NCBI RefSeq assembly: GCF_031157315.1
Contig: NZ_JAVIFU010000034.1
Span: 1-64,000 of the forward strand
Length of the DNA: 64,000 bases
Direction: 5' to 3'
Source: Paenibacillus sp. LHD-38
GTDB lineage: Bacteria > Bacillota > Bacilli > Paenibacillales > Paenibacillaceae
Part shown: positions 8,557 to 15,959 of the stretch, in pieces
How the letters are laid out: every line of letters starts with the position of its first letter
How positions within the stretch are numbered: the stretch's first letter is position 1
The notes under the pieces: model-generated
Databases searched by the model: none
What the model was told of the DNA's origin: nothing
Seen by the model: only the letters and a program-made list of their open reading frames with translations
Position numbers and translations under genes: made by a program

Positions 8557-8706
8557 ATGTCAAAGCCAGACAGCGTACCCGTGCCGGAAAATCCTCAGAA
8601 CATCAAACAGCAGCGAAATGGCGGAGGCGGACAGCAGGAGCCGTTATCCGGATCGAAGAAAACAAAGCAAAATAATCATGTGAGCCATAATAACCGTCAG
8701 GGGTAA
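8557..8706 (+). CDS. sspP: Small acid-soluble spore protein P-like
   Basis: A 49-residue basic protein with the segment EPLSGSKKTKQNNH, which closely matches the EPLSGSKKVKNRNH core that I recall for the minor spore protein SspP of Bacillus. SspP is made in the forespore; its role is unclear. ATG at 8557 follows CTGGAGGAG by 7 nt. It is the last gene of the 7972-8706 group and is followed by a strong terminator. The Gly/Gln-rich middle (NGGGGQQ) is not part of the core motif. Confidence 0.78.
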   Translation: MSKPDSVPVPENPQNIKQQRNGGGGQQEPLSGSKKTKQNNHVSHNNRQG

Positions 8707-8745
8707 TACAATAATTCTTTGGCATTAAAATGAATGGATCAAACG

Positions 8746-8777
8746 TCCCGTTTCAGTCAGCTGAAACGGGATTTTTT
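8746..8777 (+). terminator. terminator after sspP
   Basis: Perfect 11-bp stem TCCCGTTTCAG / CTGAAACGGGA, loop TCAG, then TTTTTT. Confidence 0.92.
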
Positions 8778-8853
8778 GGATATAACTTCTAAAACGTGCT
8801 TTTTTAGTATAGAATGGAGGTGCTCATACAAAGATAGGGGAGGAACAAATTAC

Positions 8854-9912
8854 ATGAAAAAGTTTCAAAAAGTAGCGGTGCTTTTATTAGCCGTTATTTT
8901 GGTCGTTATTGCAGGCTGCAGCTCGGGCAAACCGCCGAAGGAAGCTTTGCAAGCGGCTATGACGAAGACCTCACAGGCGGACTCATATGCAGTAAAAATG
9001 TCATTTGGTTTGGATGAACTTGAGATCCCGCAGGACGCAGCCATGCAAGGCGATGCTGCTGCAACAGCTGCTATCGTAGGCATGATTAAGGATGCGTCGA
9101 TTACCGTTGACGCCGTACATCAGAAAGACCCTATGCGCACAGATCTGAATATGGAAATCGTTATTCCGGGCGACATGGAAATGAAGCTGACGGTGCCGAT
9201 GATCCTGACAGAGGAAACGCTGTACGTAAAGGTGCCGCAGATTCCAATGCTGCCTTTGCCTGAGACGATTACAGGCAAGTTCATCAAGATTGATCTAAAA
9301 GAGCTTGCAGAGCAGCAGGGCGCGGCTGAGCTTGATACAGCTGCCCAGCAGAAGCTAATCAAAGAGCTTGGCGAAGTGCTGCTTAAACATTTTGACGAGA
9401 AAACTTATTTCAGCGAGCCTAAGGCCGAAGATGCGGGTCTGCCGGCTGATATGAAAGCCGACCAAGTCGTTGCATTCGAAATTAACGAGAGCAACTACCC
9501 GAAAACGGTAGATACAATCGTTAATGAGGTGCTTCCTGAAGTGCTGAACGTGCTTCTGGCCAATGAAGCCACGCTTAAATCGTTGCAGCTTGAGAAAGCG
9601 GATATCGAGAAGTTCAAGACTGACCTTGAAACGAACAAAACAGAAATTTTAGATACGCTTAAAAATGATGTCAAAATCAACACGTTGAAGGCTACGGCTG
9701 CGATCTCGGATGGTTATCTTTCTTACCAGGCAGCTAAGCTGAACATTACCGCTTCGGATAAAGAAAGCGGTCAGAACATGAAGTTTGGCATTCATTATGA
9801 CGTCACGTATTCTGATATCGGCAAAGCACCGAAGTTCGAGAATGAAATACCTACGGACGCGATTACGCTTGAAGAATTGACTAACATGTTCCAAATGCCG
9901 ACTGGTCTATAA
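8854..9912 (+). CDS. Secreted lipoprotein of unknown function
   Basis: A 352-residue lipoprotein: MKKFQ start, hydrophobic stretch and lipobox VIAGC with the lipidated Cys at 22. The mature part is acidic, with repeated helix-like runs (EEL, ADIEKFKTDLE) and a DQVVAFEIN segment, a pattern seen in LppX/LolA-like beta-sheet lipoproteins, but I cannot assign a family. ATG at 8854 follows AGGGGAGGA; the frame stays open upstream without a site. It is flanked by terminators on both sides and so is a single-gene unit. Confidence 0.85.
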   Translation: MKKFQKVAVLLLAVILVVIAGCSSGKPPKEALQAAMTKTSQADSYAVKMSFGLDELEIPQDAAMQGDAAATAAIVGMIKDASITVDAVHQKDPMRTDLNMEIVIPGDMEMKLTVPMILTEETLYVKVPQIPMLPLPETITGKFIKIDLKELAEQQGAAELDTAAQQKLIKELGEVLLKHFDEKTYFSEPKAEDAGLPADMKADQVVAFEINESNYPKTVDTIVNEVLPEVLNVLLANEATLKSLQLEKADIEKFKTDLETNKTEILDTLKNDVKINTLKATAAISDGYLSYQAAKLNITASDKESGQNMKFGIHYDVTYSDIGKAPKFENEIPTDAITLEELTNMFQMPTGL

Positions 9913-10265
9913 TCACCCATAAAAAGAAGCAGCTCTTGGTATCCAAGCGCTGCTTCTTTTGTATTGCAATTCGTTAAACTCAGGCTGATTGCCAATAAGC
10001 AGAATATGCCCCTTATTCGCCACATCCACCTCCATGCCCGGGAATACCTTCAATCCTTCGATAAGATAATAATCATTCGTGTAGTCAAATGATAGTCCAG
10101 TTGATCCATCATGTCCGTAAAATTCAGCGTATTAAAATGTTCGGTCAGCGCCACGGCCTGCAGCCCGTTTTCCTTCGCTTCTCGAACCATCGAAAGGAAG
10201 TATTCAAGTGAAAAATGCGTTTTCTTCGAGAGCTTGCCGTGTGTATGCAAATCAATATTCATCAT
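9913..10265 (-). pseudogene. PHP-domain phosphoesterase, frameshifted and truncated
   Basis: The N-terminal part reads NIDLHTHGKLSKKTHFSLEYF...LTEHFN, the first metal-binding motifs of the PHP family (HTH and the later H). After LDYH the frame ends early, but the adjacent frame resumes with YTNDYYLIEGLKVFPGMEVDV...GHILLIGN, the next conserved PHP segment. One base seems to be lost near 10095-10105. Homology then stops near 9965, where the terminator of the lipoprotein gene begins, so the C-terminal half, normally another 100 or more residues, is gone. It lies 29 nt downstream of ecfT, and the two probably formed one operon. Confidence 0.8.
9922..9960. terminator. terminator between lipoprotein gene and PHP pseudogene
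   Basis: AAAAGAAGCAGC / GCTGCTTCTTTT, 12-bp perfect stem with a 15-nt loop; the sequence can act in both directions. It lies inside the decayed tail of the convergent PHP pseudogene. Confidence 0.8.
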
Positions 10266-10294
10266 AAGTAGATAATCTCCATTCCATAGAAAGA

Positions 10295-11122
10295 TTAGAA
10301 AGAAATAAAATGCCCAAAACCAACTAGCGCAATCATAAACAGCAAGGAGCAGCCGAGAAAAATAAAATCATGCGGTCGAACCTGCATATGAGAAATCTTC
10401 AGCCGTTTCGCTTCAGGGCTGACCAACGCATAGGTGAAGCCGCGCACCTCTAACGCTTCCACTGTCGTTCTGGTCCGCTTGGCCGTATTCAAAATGAGCG
10501 GATAAAAGGCGAAGACGCCGATTTTAGCCATATAAACAAGTGACCGCATATATAGAAAGCCTTTCTTTCGGGGTGCGCGACCTCGCAGCCGGAACGAGTG
10601 GATCAGATTATGGTACTCCTCAATCAGAATCGGAAGCATCCGGTAGCCATAAGAGACACCGAAGCTGAATTGCCCGGGCATTCCCATACTAAGCAGTTCG
10701 TCGCTGAGCTTCTCGGGGTCCATGCTGGAAAAGACAGCAATGCTGGCTAACGAGATAAGCAATATTTTTAACGTTAATGTCATGGGCGGCCATACCCCGG
10801 CCAGGCTTCCGCCGAAGAAGAGGGAGCCGAATAAAATGTAGCTGATTTCGCTGATGAGTCCGACGCCCATGATGATTAGGACAAGCGGACTTACCTTAGA
10901 GGACAACGTGAGCGCCAGCATCGGAATAAGCATGCCGAGCAAAATAGCTTTGTTATGAATAAACCATGGCGCTATGGCGAAAAAGGAGTACCAGATGAGC
11001 AGGATACGCGGATCAAAGCGCGACAGCAGGGTCGACTGCCTGCCGAAAGCGGTACGCATCAATTCAATTTTAATTTGTTCTACACTAAGCTTGTCGAGCA
11101 TGCTTTGCTTAATGGCTTCCAA
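10295..11122 (-). CDS. ECF transporter transmembrane protein EcfT
   Basis: The 275-residue T component of an energy-coupling factor (vitamin or metal) importer. It has about five or six membrane segments and the two coupling-helix motifs (RLRGRAP near residue 178 and EVRGFT near 225), which in EcfT contact the ATPases. TTG at 11122 is the start, with AAGGAGGG 7 nt upstream; it overlaps the 3' end of the ecfA stump by 14 nt, typical of an ecfA-ecfT pair. With ecfA reduced to a stump and no S component in sight, this gene may only work with ATPases encoded elsewhere, or be on its way to loss. Confidence 0.88.
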   Translation of the reverse strand: MEAIKQSMLDKLSVEQIKIELMRTAFGRQSTLLSRFDPRILLIWYSFFAIAPWFIHNKAILLGMLIPMLALTLSSKVSPLVLIIMGVGLISEISYILFGSLFFGGSLAGVWPPMTLTLKILLISLASIAVFSSMDPEKLSDELLSMGMPGQFSFGVSYGYRMLPILIEEYHNLIHSFRLRGRAPRKKGFLYMRSLVYMAKIGVFAFYPLILNTAKRTRTTVEALEVRGFTYALVSPEAKRLKISHMQVRPHDFIFLGCSLLFMIALVGFGHFISF

Positions 11123-11275
11123 TGGTATGGCCCTCCTTATCTAAATGTGATTTTTGGGTGGATAACTGTGCACCGGTAAAACGCGCCGTGAATTCAGCAA
11201 CGGACAAGCAGGGCGGTTCAATGCCTAGCTGCTGGCTAAGCAGGGCAATTTGGGGTGCAACGAGGTACGGAGGAG
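11109..11275 (-). pseudogene. ECF transporter ATPase, C-terminal stump
   Basis: The frame that ends at 11109 and overlaps ecfT reads APQIALLSQQLGIEPPCLS..., which looks like the final 40-50 residues of an ECF-type ABC ATPase (the stretch after the H-loop, ending LxxxGLxPPxL). Walker A, the signature motif and Walker B are all missing. Upstream of about 11275 the sequence becomes the plus-strand RpiR gene, so this marks a deletion junction. The ATPase assignment rests on position and a short match. Confidence 0.6.
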
Positions 11276-12011
11276 GATATCGCGCTGGCGGTAGGCGTAA
11301 GCACAGCGACCGTATCGCGATTTTGGCGGACGATCGGCTTTTCCAATCTAAAGGCATTCAAGAAGCATTTGCTGCAAAACGAGCATGCGACGCCTGCGCA
11401 CAAGATGAAACAAATTTTGAATAAGATGGAGCATGAAGAGGCGGATATCGTAAGTGAAATGCTGGAAATTGCTTCTGCGAATGTAGAGGTTACGTCGAAG
11501 CGGGTGGAGCGGGAGCAATTTTACAAGGCGGTTGAGGCCATCCATGCCGCACGGAAGGTTTATGTATTCGGTACGGGAGCGGCAGTTAGCTTAATAGAGC
11601 TCATACGCTTTCGATTAAACCGTATTAGCGTGCAAATCGAGGGAATGGCAGGCAGCGGAAGCGAGCTGCTAGAATCGCTTGTTCATGCGGGTCCCAATGA
11701 TGTTGTGCTTATGTTTGGATTTGTTCGGCGCTCTCCCGATATAACCGTGCTACTTGAAAATGCACGCACAGCAGGTTATACGACAGTGCTTATTACCGAT
11801 TTGCTCGTATCCGATATGCTGGAGCAGAGCGACCTGGTCCTTCAGGTCGATCGAGGCGAGCTGGAGGGCTTTCATTCGATGGCAGCGCCGGTCGCACTTA
11901 TGGGATGCATTATCGGTCGCCGTAACGAAGCGTCGCGGGAAGCAGGCGCTTCAGGAACTGGATCGTTTACATGCGCTGCGGAAGAAATACGCTTCGCTTC
12001 TGCCTAAATAA
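11262..12011 (+). pseudogene. MurR/RpiR-family regulator, truncated and frameshifted
   Basis: The HTH recognition segment (VGVSTATVSRFWRTIGFSNLK) and the sugar-isomerase (SIS) domain (VYVFGTGAAVSL... to GFHSMAAPVAL) identify the family, which controls sugar-phosphate genes. About 40 N-terminal residues are missing. At the 3' end, the run GGG at 11902-11904 appears to contain one extra G: without it the expected ending MDALSVAVTKRRGKQALQELDRLHALRKKYA is restored in frame and stops at 12011, whereas the existing frame ends at 12007 with unrelated residues. There is no ribosome site at the surviving 5' end. Confidence 0.82.
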
Positions 12012-12046
12012 AAAGACGCTGGAGCCCGATGGGCTCCAGCGTCTTT
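12012..12046. terminator. bidirectional terminator, perfect 16-bp stem
   Basis: AAAGACGCTGGAGCCC / GGGCTCCAGCGTCTTT with loop GAT. On the minus strand it is followed by CTTTTTATTT, so it mainly serves the DUF4870 gene. Confidence 0.9.
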
Positions 12047-12048
12047 GC

Positions 12049-12097
12049 TTATAATATAAGAATTTATAAGTTTTGCGACAGCTGTTTACGCTTGTTA
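12049..12097 (-). repeat. intergenic structured repeat, copy A (internally deleted)
   Basis: Plus strand: ATATAAGAATTTATAAG, TTTTGCGACAGC, GTTTACGCTTGTT. It joins the left arm and the right end of the longer copies B and C with about 50 nt missing between. The right end overlaps the stop codon (TTA, 12095-12097) of the DUF4870 gene; the terminator is at the other side. Confidence 0.75.
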
Positions 12098-12454
12098 TTT
12101 GAAAAAACGAATCGTCAATGGATAACGATAGCCATTGCCCTCGGAGGCGCGAATGGAAGCAATAATGGTAAACACGAGCCAGAATACAAATAATAGCGGC
12201 GTAGTGATAAAGCCGATAAGAACGAAAATAAGCAAGCCTGAAATAATGGTATAGATCGCGTTGCTGATCTGGAAATTAAGCGATTCCTTGCCATGCATAT
12301 CTACGTAGCTCGATTGATCCTTCTTCATGAGCCAGATGACGAGCGGACCAAGAATGTTGCCGAGCGGAATAATCAAACCGCTGAATGCAAGCAGATGACA
12401 GAGCATGCCGTACGTTTTTTCCTCTTTGTGGAGCCCAAAGGGCTGATTCATCAT
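12095..12454 (-). CDS. DUF4870-family membrane protein
   Basis: A 119-residue membrane protein with the DUF4870 pattern: YGMLCHLLAFSGLIIPLGNILGPLVIWL, then DMHGKESLNFQIS, and two further membrane segments ending YRYPLTIRF. Function unknown. ATG at 12454 follows GGGAGG. Three to four membrane segments, N-terminus probably inside. The stop codon is overlapped by copy A of the structured repeat. Confidence 0.9.
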   Translation of the reverse strand: MMNQPFGLHKEEKTYGMLCHLLAFSGLIIPLGNILGPLVIWLMKKDQSSYVDMHGKESLNFQISNAIYTIISGLLIFVLIGFITTPLLFVFWLVFTIIASIRASEGNGYRYPLTIRFFK

Positions 12455-12708
12455 GTGTTGCCTCCCTTATTTTATGAAAGATGTTAAATGGCTTTATGTA
12501 CTTATACGTTGGCAAGGCTGAAAGATATGCATAAATATATGCTGGGATTTGGCGCTCGTATCGTGTTAGGGGAACAAACGATTTGAAAAAGGTTCATCCG
12601 TTAAGTTGAAAACAGGACTATCCAATCGTAGAAAAGCTCTACAATGGGACAATAAGCCCCGCACGTCAGCGAGACTTTAAAGGAAAGCACATTTCATTAC
12701 CCCTTCTT

Positions 12709-13122
12709 CTATGAATCGGTGGATGCATGTTTCGCGAAGAGTTCGGAATTATAAGCGGAGATCTGTTTGTTTATTTCATTTCGTATGTATTCATGTGTCA
12801 GGGTAAGCCGATCTTCATAGCCGCGGCAATTGAAACGATAGGTTAGCTTGTTATGTGTTCCGTTATCCGTACATACGGCAATGCTTTTTGAAACCAGCAG
12901 CTGGGTGTTCGCCGCTAAATCTGCTTTCATTCTCAAAATGATAATGTCTGCGGCCTTAGCAAAGATCGCACGCAAGGAGCGGGCTTTTCTATCCAGCTCG
13001 CGCCTATTTCGTTCAACGACAACGAGTGCTAGGGGAAGAATAATGGATTTCTGTATAAGCTGAAGCTCTTCCAACGCAGGCGGATGGTAATGATTGTTTA
13101 CCTTATATAACGGCATGGCCAT
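12709..13122 (-). CDS. Hypothetical protein under a LexA-type promoter
   Basis: A 137-residue basic soluble protein that I do not recognise. The central part (ERNRRELDRKARSLRAIFAKAADIIILRMKAD) is helical and rich in Arg, the C-terminal part is a mixed region with two Cys (VCTDNG, FNCRGYEDR). No signal peptide, membrane segment or LysM domain, so it is not a YneA-like division inhibitor. ATG at 13122 follows GAGGTG by 8 nt. The promoter has a perfect GAAC-N4-GTTC dyad between -35 and -10, pointing to SOS induction. It is a single-gene unit between DUF4870 and tRNA-Arg. Confidence 0.8.
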   Translation of the reverse strand: MAMPLYKVNNHYHPPALEELQLIQKSIILPLALVVVERNRRELDRKARSLRAIFAKAADIIILRMKADLAANTQLLVSKSIAVCTDNGTHNKLTYRFNCRGYEDRLTLTHEYIRNEINKQISAYNSELFAKHASTDS

Positions 13123-13142
13123 TTGTAAATCACCTCATGCAC

Positions 13143-13172
13143 ATTATAGGGGAACAAACGTTCTGTAGTCAA
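13143..13172 (-). promoter_or_regulatory. sigma-A promoter with embedded LexA-like (SOS) operator
   Basis: On the minus strand TTGACT (13167-13172), 18-bp spacer, TATAAT (13143-13148). The spacer contains GAACGTTTGTTC (13152-13163), matching the Firmicutes LexA dyad GAAC-N4-GTTC exactly. A repressor bound there would block polymerase. Confidence 0.78.
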
Positions 13173-13194
13173 CCTATCTATATCATAAAGATTA

Positions 13195-13228
13195 CAAAAA
13201 AACCTTCTACGACGACTGCGTAGAAGGT
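13195..13228 (-). terminator. terminator of tRNA-Arg
   Basis: ACCTTCTACG / CGTAGAAGGT perfect 10-bp stem with a 7-nt loop; on the minus strand it is followed by seven T (plus-strand A run 13195-13201). Confidence 0.88.
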
Positions 13229-13257
13229 CTTATTATAATGACGACAGCTGCTTCTAA
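13229..13257 (-). repeat. possible degenerate copy G of the structured repeat
   Basis: Between the 3' end of tRNA-Arg and its terminator. Minus strand GAAGCAGCTGTCGTCATTATAATAAG is like a shortened copy A (AAGC...AGCTGTCG...ATAAG). Low confidence on sequence. Confidence 0.35.
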
Positions 13258-13264
13258 AAATATA

Positions 13265-13341
13265 TGGCGCGCCCGAGAGGGCTCGAACCTCCCACCTAAC
13301 GTTTAGGAAACGTTTGCTCTATCCGGATGAGCTACGGACGC
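13265..13341 (-). tRNA. tRNA-Arg (CCU anticodon)
   Basis: A 77-nt tRNA read on the minus strand. Acceptor GCGTCCG pairs with CGGGCGC (one G-T), the discriminator is G and CCA is encoded. The anticodon stem AACGT/ACGTT encloses TTCCTAA, giving CCT. T-loop GTTCGAGCC is present. Confidence 0.95.
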
Positions 13342-13353
13342 GCAGCAAAATTA

Positions 13354-13383
13354 ATTATAACATGCACGCTTTTAAGGAAGCAA
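13354..13383 (-). promoter_or_regulatory. promoter of tRNA-Arg
   Basis: Minus strand TTGCTT (13378-13383), 18 bp, TATAAT (13354-13359) with an extended -10 TGT. It lies about 12 bp before the tRNA. Confidence 0.75.
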
Positions 13384-13522
13384 GATTAACCAGCCCGGAT
13401 TAGAGATTTTGCATTTATTGTCTAAATGAGTCTTTTTTCCTGGATAATTAGCAGGATAAAAAGTGCGGGAAGGCGAATAGTTGTAAGGACGATGAGCTCG
13501 AACGGCTGGAGGAATACCCCGT

Positions 13523-14674
13523 ATGTACGAATACTTCAATGAACCTAACTCTTTTAGATTAGATTTATCCCCAGAACAAATGCTTAAGGTCATCTTTGAA
13601 TATACCGCTAAAATCGCCAATGAGAAAAAGTTAGAAGCTGTTCTCGTCTTAATGGCGAATATGGGCAGGGAAATGGTCGTTGCTGACCGTTGTACGGTCT
13701 GGTTAATTGATGTCGCGCGTAATGAGCTGTTTACGGTAGTTGCACCTGGTATCGGAGAAATTAGAATACCTTACGGGAGCGGCTTAGTAGGGAATGCAAT
13801 CAGTACCGGGCAGCCCATTTTTATCGATGATGCTTACGGTGACCCGAGGCATAATCCGGACAGCGACAGGAAGACGGGCTACCGGACAAAGTCGATCATG
13901 ACCATTCCTTTCCGCAACAATCAAGGTGAGGTTATCGGGGCGTATCAAGCGATTAACAAGCTAACGAAAAAACAATCGTTCTCAACGCAGGACATGGACT
14001 ATCTTACGCTTGCTGCAGCCTATTCAGGCAAATCCCTTGAATCCATTATGCTTCATGAAGAAATCATGGAGACACAGAAAGAAATTATTTTGGCTATGGG
14101 CAATATTGGCGAGGGACGCTCGAAGGAAACGGGTAACCATGTGAAGCGGGTTGCTCATTATTCTTATATTTTAGCAGTAGGCCTAGGCATGAGCAAGGTA
14201 GAAGCAGAGATGCTGCGAAGCGCATCACCGATGCATGATATTGGGAAGGTAGCTATTCCGGATGCGATCTTGCAAAAGCCCGGAAAGCTCACAGCGGAGG
14301 AATTCGAGCAGATGAAGGAGCACTGCACGATTGGCTACCAGCTGCTGAGAAACTCAAAGAGACAGCTCCTGCAGGCCGCAGCCATTGTGGCTTGGCAGCA
14401 TCACGAGAGATGGGATGGAAGTGATTATCCGCAGGGGCTCGCAGGTGAGGAAATACATATCTATGGACGGATAACGGCGCTGGCGGACGTATTCGATGCC
14501 TTAGGCAGCGCTAGAGTATATAAAGAGGCGTGGCCGTTAGAGCGCATTTTGAAACTGATTAAGGAAGAGCGGGAGCGGCATTTTGATCCGCAGGTGGTTG
14601 ATGTTTTTTTTCAGCAGCTGCCCCTTATACTCGAAGTGAGAGATCAGAATGAGGATCTGTTCGAAACGGAATAA
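13523..14674 (+). CDS. GAF / HD-GYP domain protein, probable c-di-GMP phosphodiesterase
   Basis: 383 residues: a GAF domain (about 20-180; LIDVARNELFTVVAPG...RIPYGSGLVGNAI) followed by an HD-GYP domain (about 190-370). The HD motif is MHDIGKVAIPDAIL and the second motif is HHERWDGSDYPQGL, where the GYP triplet reads DYP; such variants occur in the family, so activity is likely but not certain. The usual role is hydrolysis of c-di-GMP to pGpG or GMP under control of a small-molecule or redox signal sensed by GAF. ATG at 13523 follows GGAGGA by 9 nt. The gene is followed, 2 nt after its stop, by a fragment of ohr. Confidence 0.88.
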   Translation: MYEYFNEPNSFRLDLSPEQMLKVIFEYTAKIANEKKLEAVLVLMANMGREMVVADRCTVWLIDVARNELFTVVAPGIGEIRIPYGSGLVGNAISTGQPIFIDDAYGDPRHNPDSDRKTGYRTKSIMTIPFRNNQGEVIGAYQAINKLTKKQSFSTQDMDYLTLAAAYSGKSLESIMLHEEIMETQKEIILAMGNIGEGRSKETGNHVKRVAHYSYILAVGLGMSKVEAEMLRSASPMHDIGKVAIPDAILQKPGKLTAEEFEQMKEHCTIGYQLLRNSKRQLLQAAAIVAWQHHERWDGSDYPQGLAGEEIHIYGRITALADVFDALGSARVYKEAWPLERILKLIKEERERHFDPQVVDVFFQQLPLILEVRDQNEDLFETE

Positions 14675-14676
14675 AG

Positions 14677-14859
14677 ATGAACGATAAGACCTTGGGGAAG
14701 GATGACGGCGGAGGGTATGAGCTGGAAGCAACGCTTGATATTTCTATTGTCGGAGTTGAGCGGGATGTTGCACAGGGGCTCGTCGAAGCGGCTCATCAGG
14801 TTTGTCCGTATTCGCGGGCGACTCGCGGCAATATTAACGTAGAGTTCAACCTGGTATAA
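14677..14859 (+). pseudogene. Organic hydroperoxide resistance protein (Ohr), C-terminal fragment
   Basis: 60 codons matching the last 55 or so residues of Ohr/OsmC: GYELEATLDISIVGVERD...LVEAAHQVCPYSRATRGNI, which holds the second catalytic cysteine (CPYS). The first half, with the other catalytic Cys and the Arg, is absent, so the product cannot be an active peroxidase. It begins 2 nt after the HD-GYP stop codon and ends before a strong terminator, which suggests a deletion that fused the 3' end of ohr behind the HD-GYP gene. Confidence 0.85.
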
Positions 14860-14891
14860 GGAAAAATAAAGCTAACCTAGCGTATCAATAC

Positions 14892-14923
14892 AAAAAATCC
14901 GGAGATCGCTCTCCGGATTTTTT
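14892..14923. terminator. terminator, perfect 13-bp stem
   Basis: AAAAAATCCGGAG / CTCCGGATTTTTT with loop ATCGCT; works in both directions between the ohr fragment and the convergent racemase operon. Confidence 0.93.
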
Positions 14924-14949
14924 ACTTGCATGCAATATTAAGCAGAGAC

Positions 14950-15150
14950 CTAGGTATGCAGCACAACCTCAAACCAAAGCTTATCATCGGGATAAGCTTT
15001 GGTTTGAATGGCTTTTAGTGAAGCGCGGGGGTAACGTGATGCGATATAGTCCCGCTCAGTGGAAGACAGCCTTAATTCCCTGATACGCACGGCGCCTGCA
15101 AAAGACTCCGAAAAAAATGACTCAAACGCCTCGATCCCAGTCTCCGTCAT
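14950..15150 (-). CDS. Hypothetical protein, 66 residues, last gene of the racemase/MurE-like operon
   Basis: A small soluble protein that I do not recognise (LRLSSTERDYIASRYPRASLKAIQTKAYPDDKLWFEVVL). ATG at 15150 follows CGGAGG by 8 nt and lies 28 nt after the racemase gene on the same strand, so it is probably its co-transcribed partner. It has no membrane segment. A role in the racemase/MurE pathway is inference from position only. Confidence 0.6.
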   Translation of the reverse strand: MTETGIEAFESFFSESFAGAVRIRELRLSSTERDYIASRYPRASLKAIQTKAYPDDKLWFEVVLHT

Positions 15151-15178
15151 GCCAAGCCTCCGTTAGTGCTGTCGTTCA

Positions 15179-15892
15179 TTATTTTAAAATGGATTGCTTG
15201 CCGGACAGCTCGATTGACTTCTGAACAAGCACGGACATCGCATCCACGCAATTTTTTGCTACTTCTTCCCGAATCGGAATGCATGATAATTCGGTGCATG
15301 CAATGATGACGCATTGGCACTCATCATGAGTTAGAAGATGGTTAATGATACCTTCGAATTCGGAAGGCTCTACAGGAAGATTTCGTTTAACCTTATTGTA
15401 GATAATGTCCATCACATGCTCTTGAACCGCTGCTTCCGGCTCATGCAGCTGCATATTGTACTGTTCGCAGCCCTTGCGGTAAACGCCGCTGCTAACCGTC
15501 CCGTTTGTTGCCAAAACACCGACTTTGCAGTGTTCACCGTAAGTATCGTAAATTTCCTTCAAGCTCTCATCTACCATGTTGATAATGTTAATGCTGGTCA
15601 TCTGCTGCATTTCGTTATAAAAGTAATGCGAGGTATTACATGGTATTGCTATATTCGACACGCCGGATGCTTCAAGCAGCTTTAAATCCTTAGCAACCGC
15701 TTTTAGAAAAAGCTCGCCTCTGTTGCCCAATATAACTCCTGTTCGATCGGGCAGCGTGGCATGATTAAGGATGACCATATCAATATGGTCCTGATCGCGG
15801 TCCGCTGCTGTCTGTTCGATAATCATGTCGAAAAATACGGATGTTGCTTTCGGTCCCATCCCGCCAATGACGCCTAAGCTTTTAGCTTCCAT
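15179..15892 (-). CDS. Aspartate/glutamate racemase family protein
   Basis: 237 residues, RacX/YgeA-like branch of the Asp/Glu racemases, which interconvert L and D amino acids by a two-cysteine, PLP-independent mechanism. The two cysteine motifs are PCNTSH (near residue 84) and ACTELSCIP (near residue 199); the LGVIGGMGP start and PDRT motif also fit. The gene is third in a minus-strand operon after an ATP-grasp ligase and a MurE-like ligase. D-Asp is the natural candidate product, since in Enterococcus faecium and Lactococcus an aspartate racemase is paired with a D-aspartate ligase of the ATP-grasp family (known biology, inference here). Confidence 0.88.
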   Translation of the reverse strand: MEAKSLGVIGGMGPKATSVFFDMIIEQTAADRDQDHIDMVILNHATLPDRTGVILGNRGELFLKAVAKDLKLLEASGVSNIAIPCNTSHYFYNEMQQMTSINIINMVDESLKEIYDTYGEHCKVGVLATNGTVSSGVYRKGCEQYNMQLHEPEAAVQEHVMDIIYNKVKRNLPVEPSEFEGIINHLLTHDECQCVIIACTELSCIPIREEVAKNCVDAMSVLVQKSIELSGKQSILK

Positions 15893-15959
15893 TGTTCAAC
15901 CTACTTTTATTGAAGTGTTAGTTGCATTTAATCAGTTCCCTATATTCTTTAGAGCACTG

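Noticed and set aside
12560..12580. Second LexA site (GAACAAACGATT) upstream of the DUF4870 gene
   Set aside because: Only one half of the dyad matches and no good promoter surrounds it.
14537..14731. Various open frames opposite the HD-GYP, oxidase and synthetase genes
   Set aside because: They follow the codon pattern of the real gene on the other strand and have no ribosome site.
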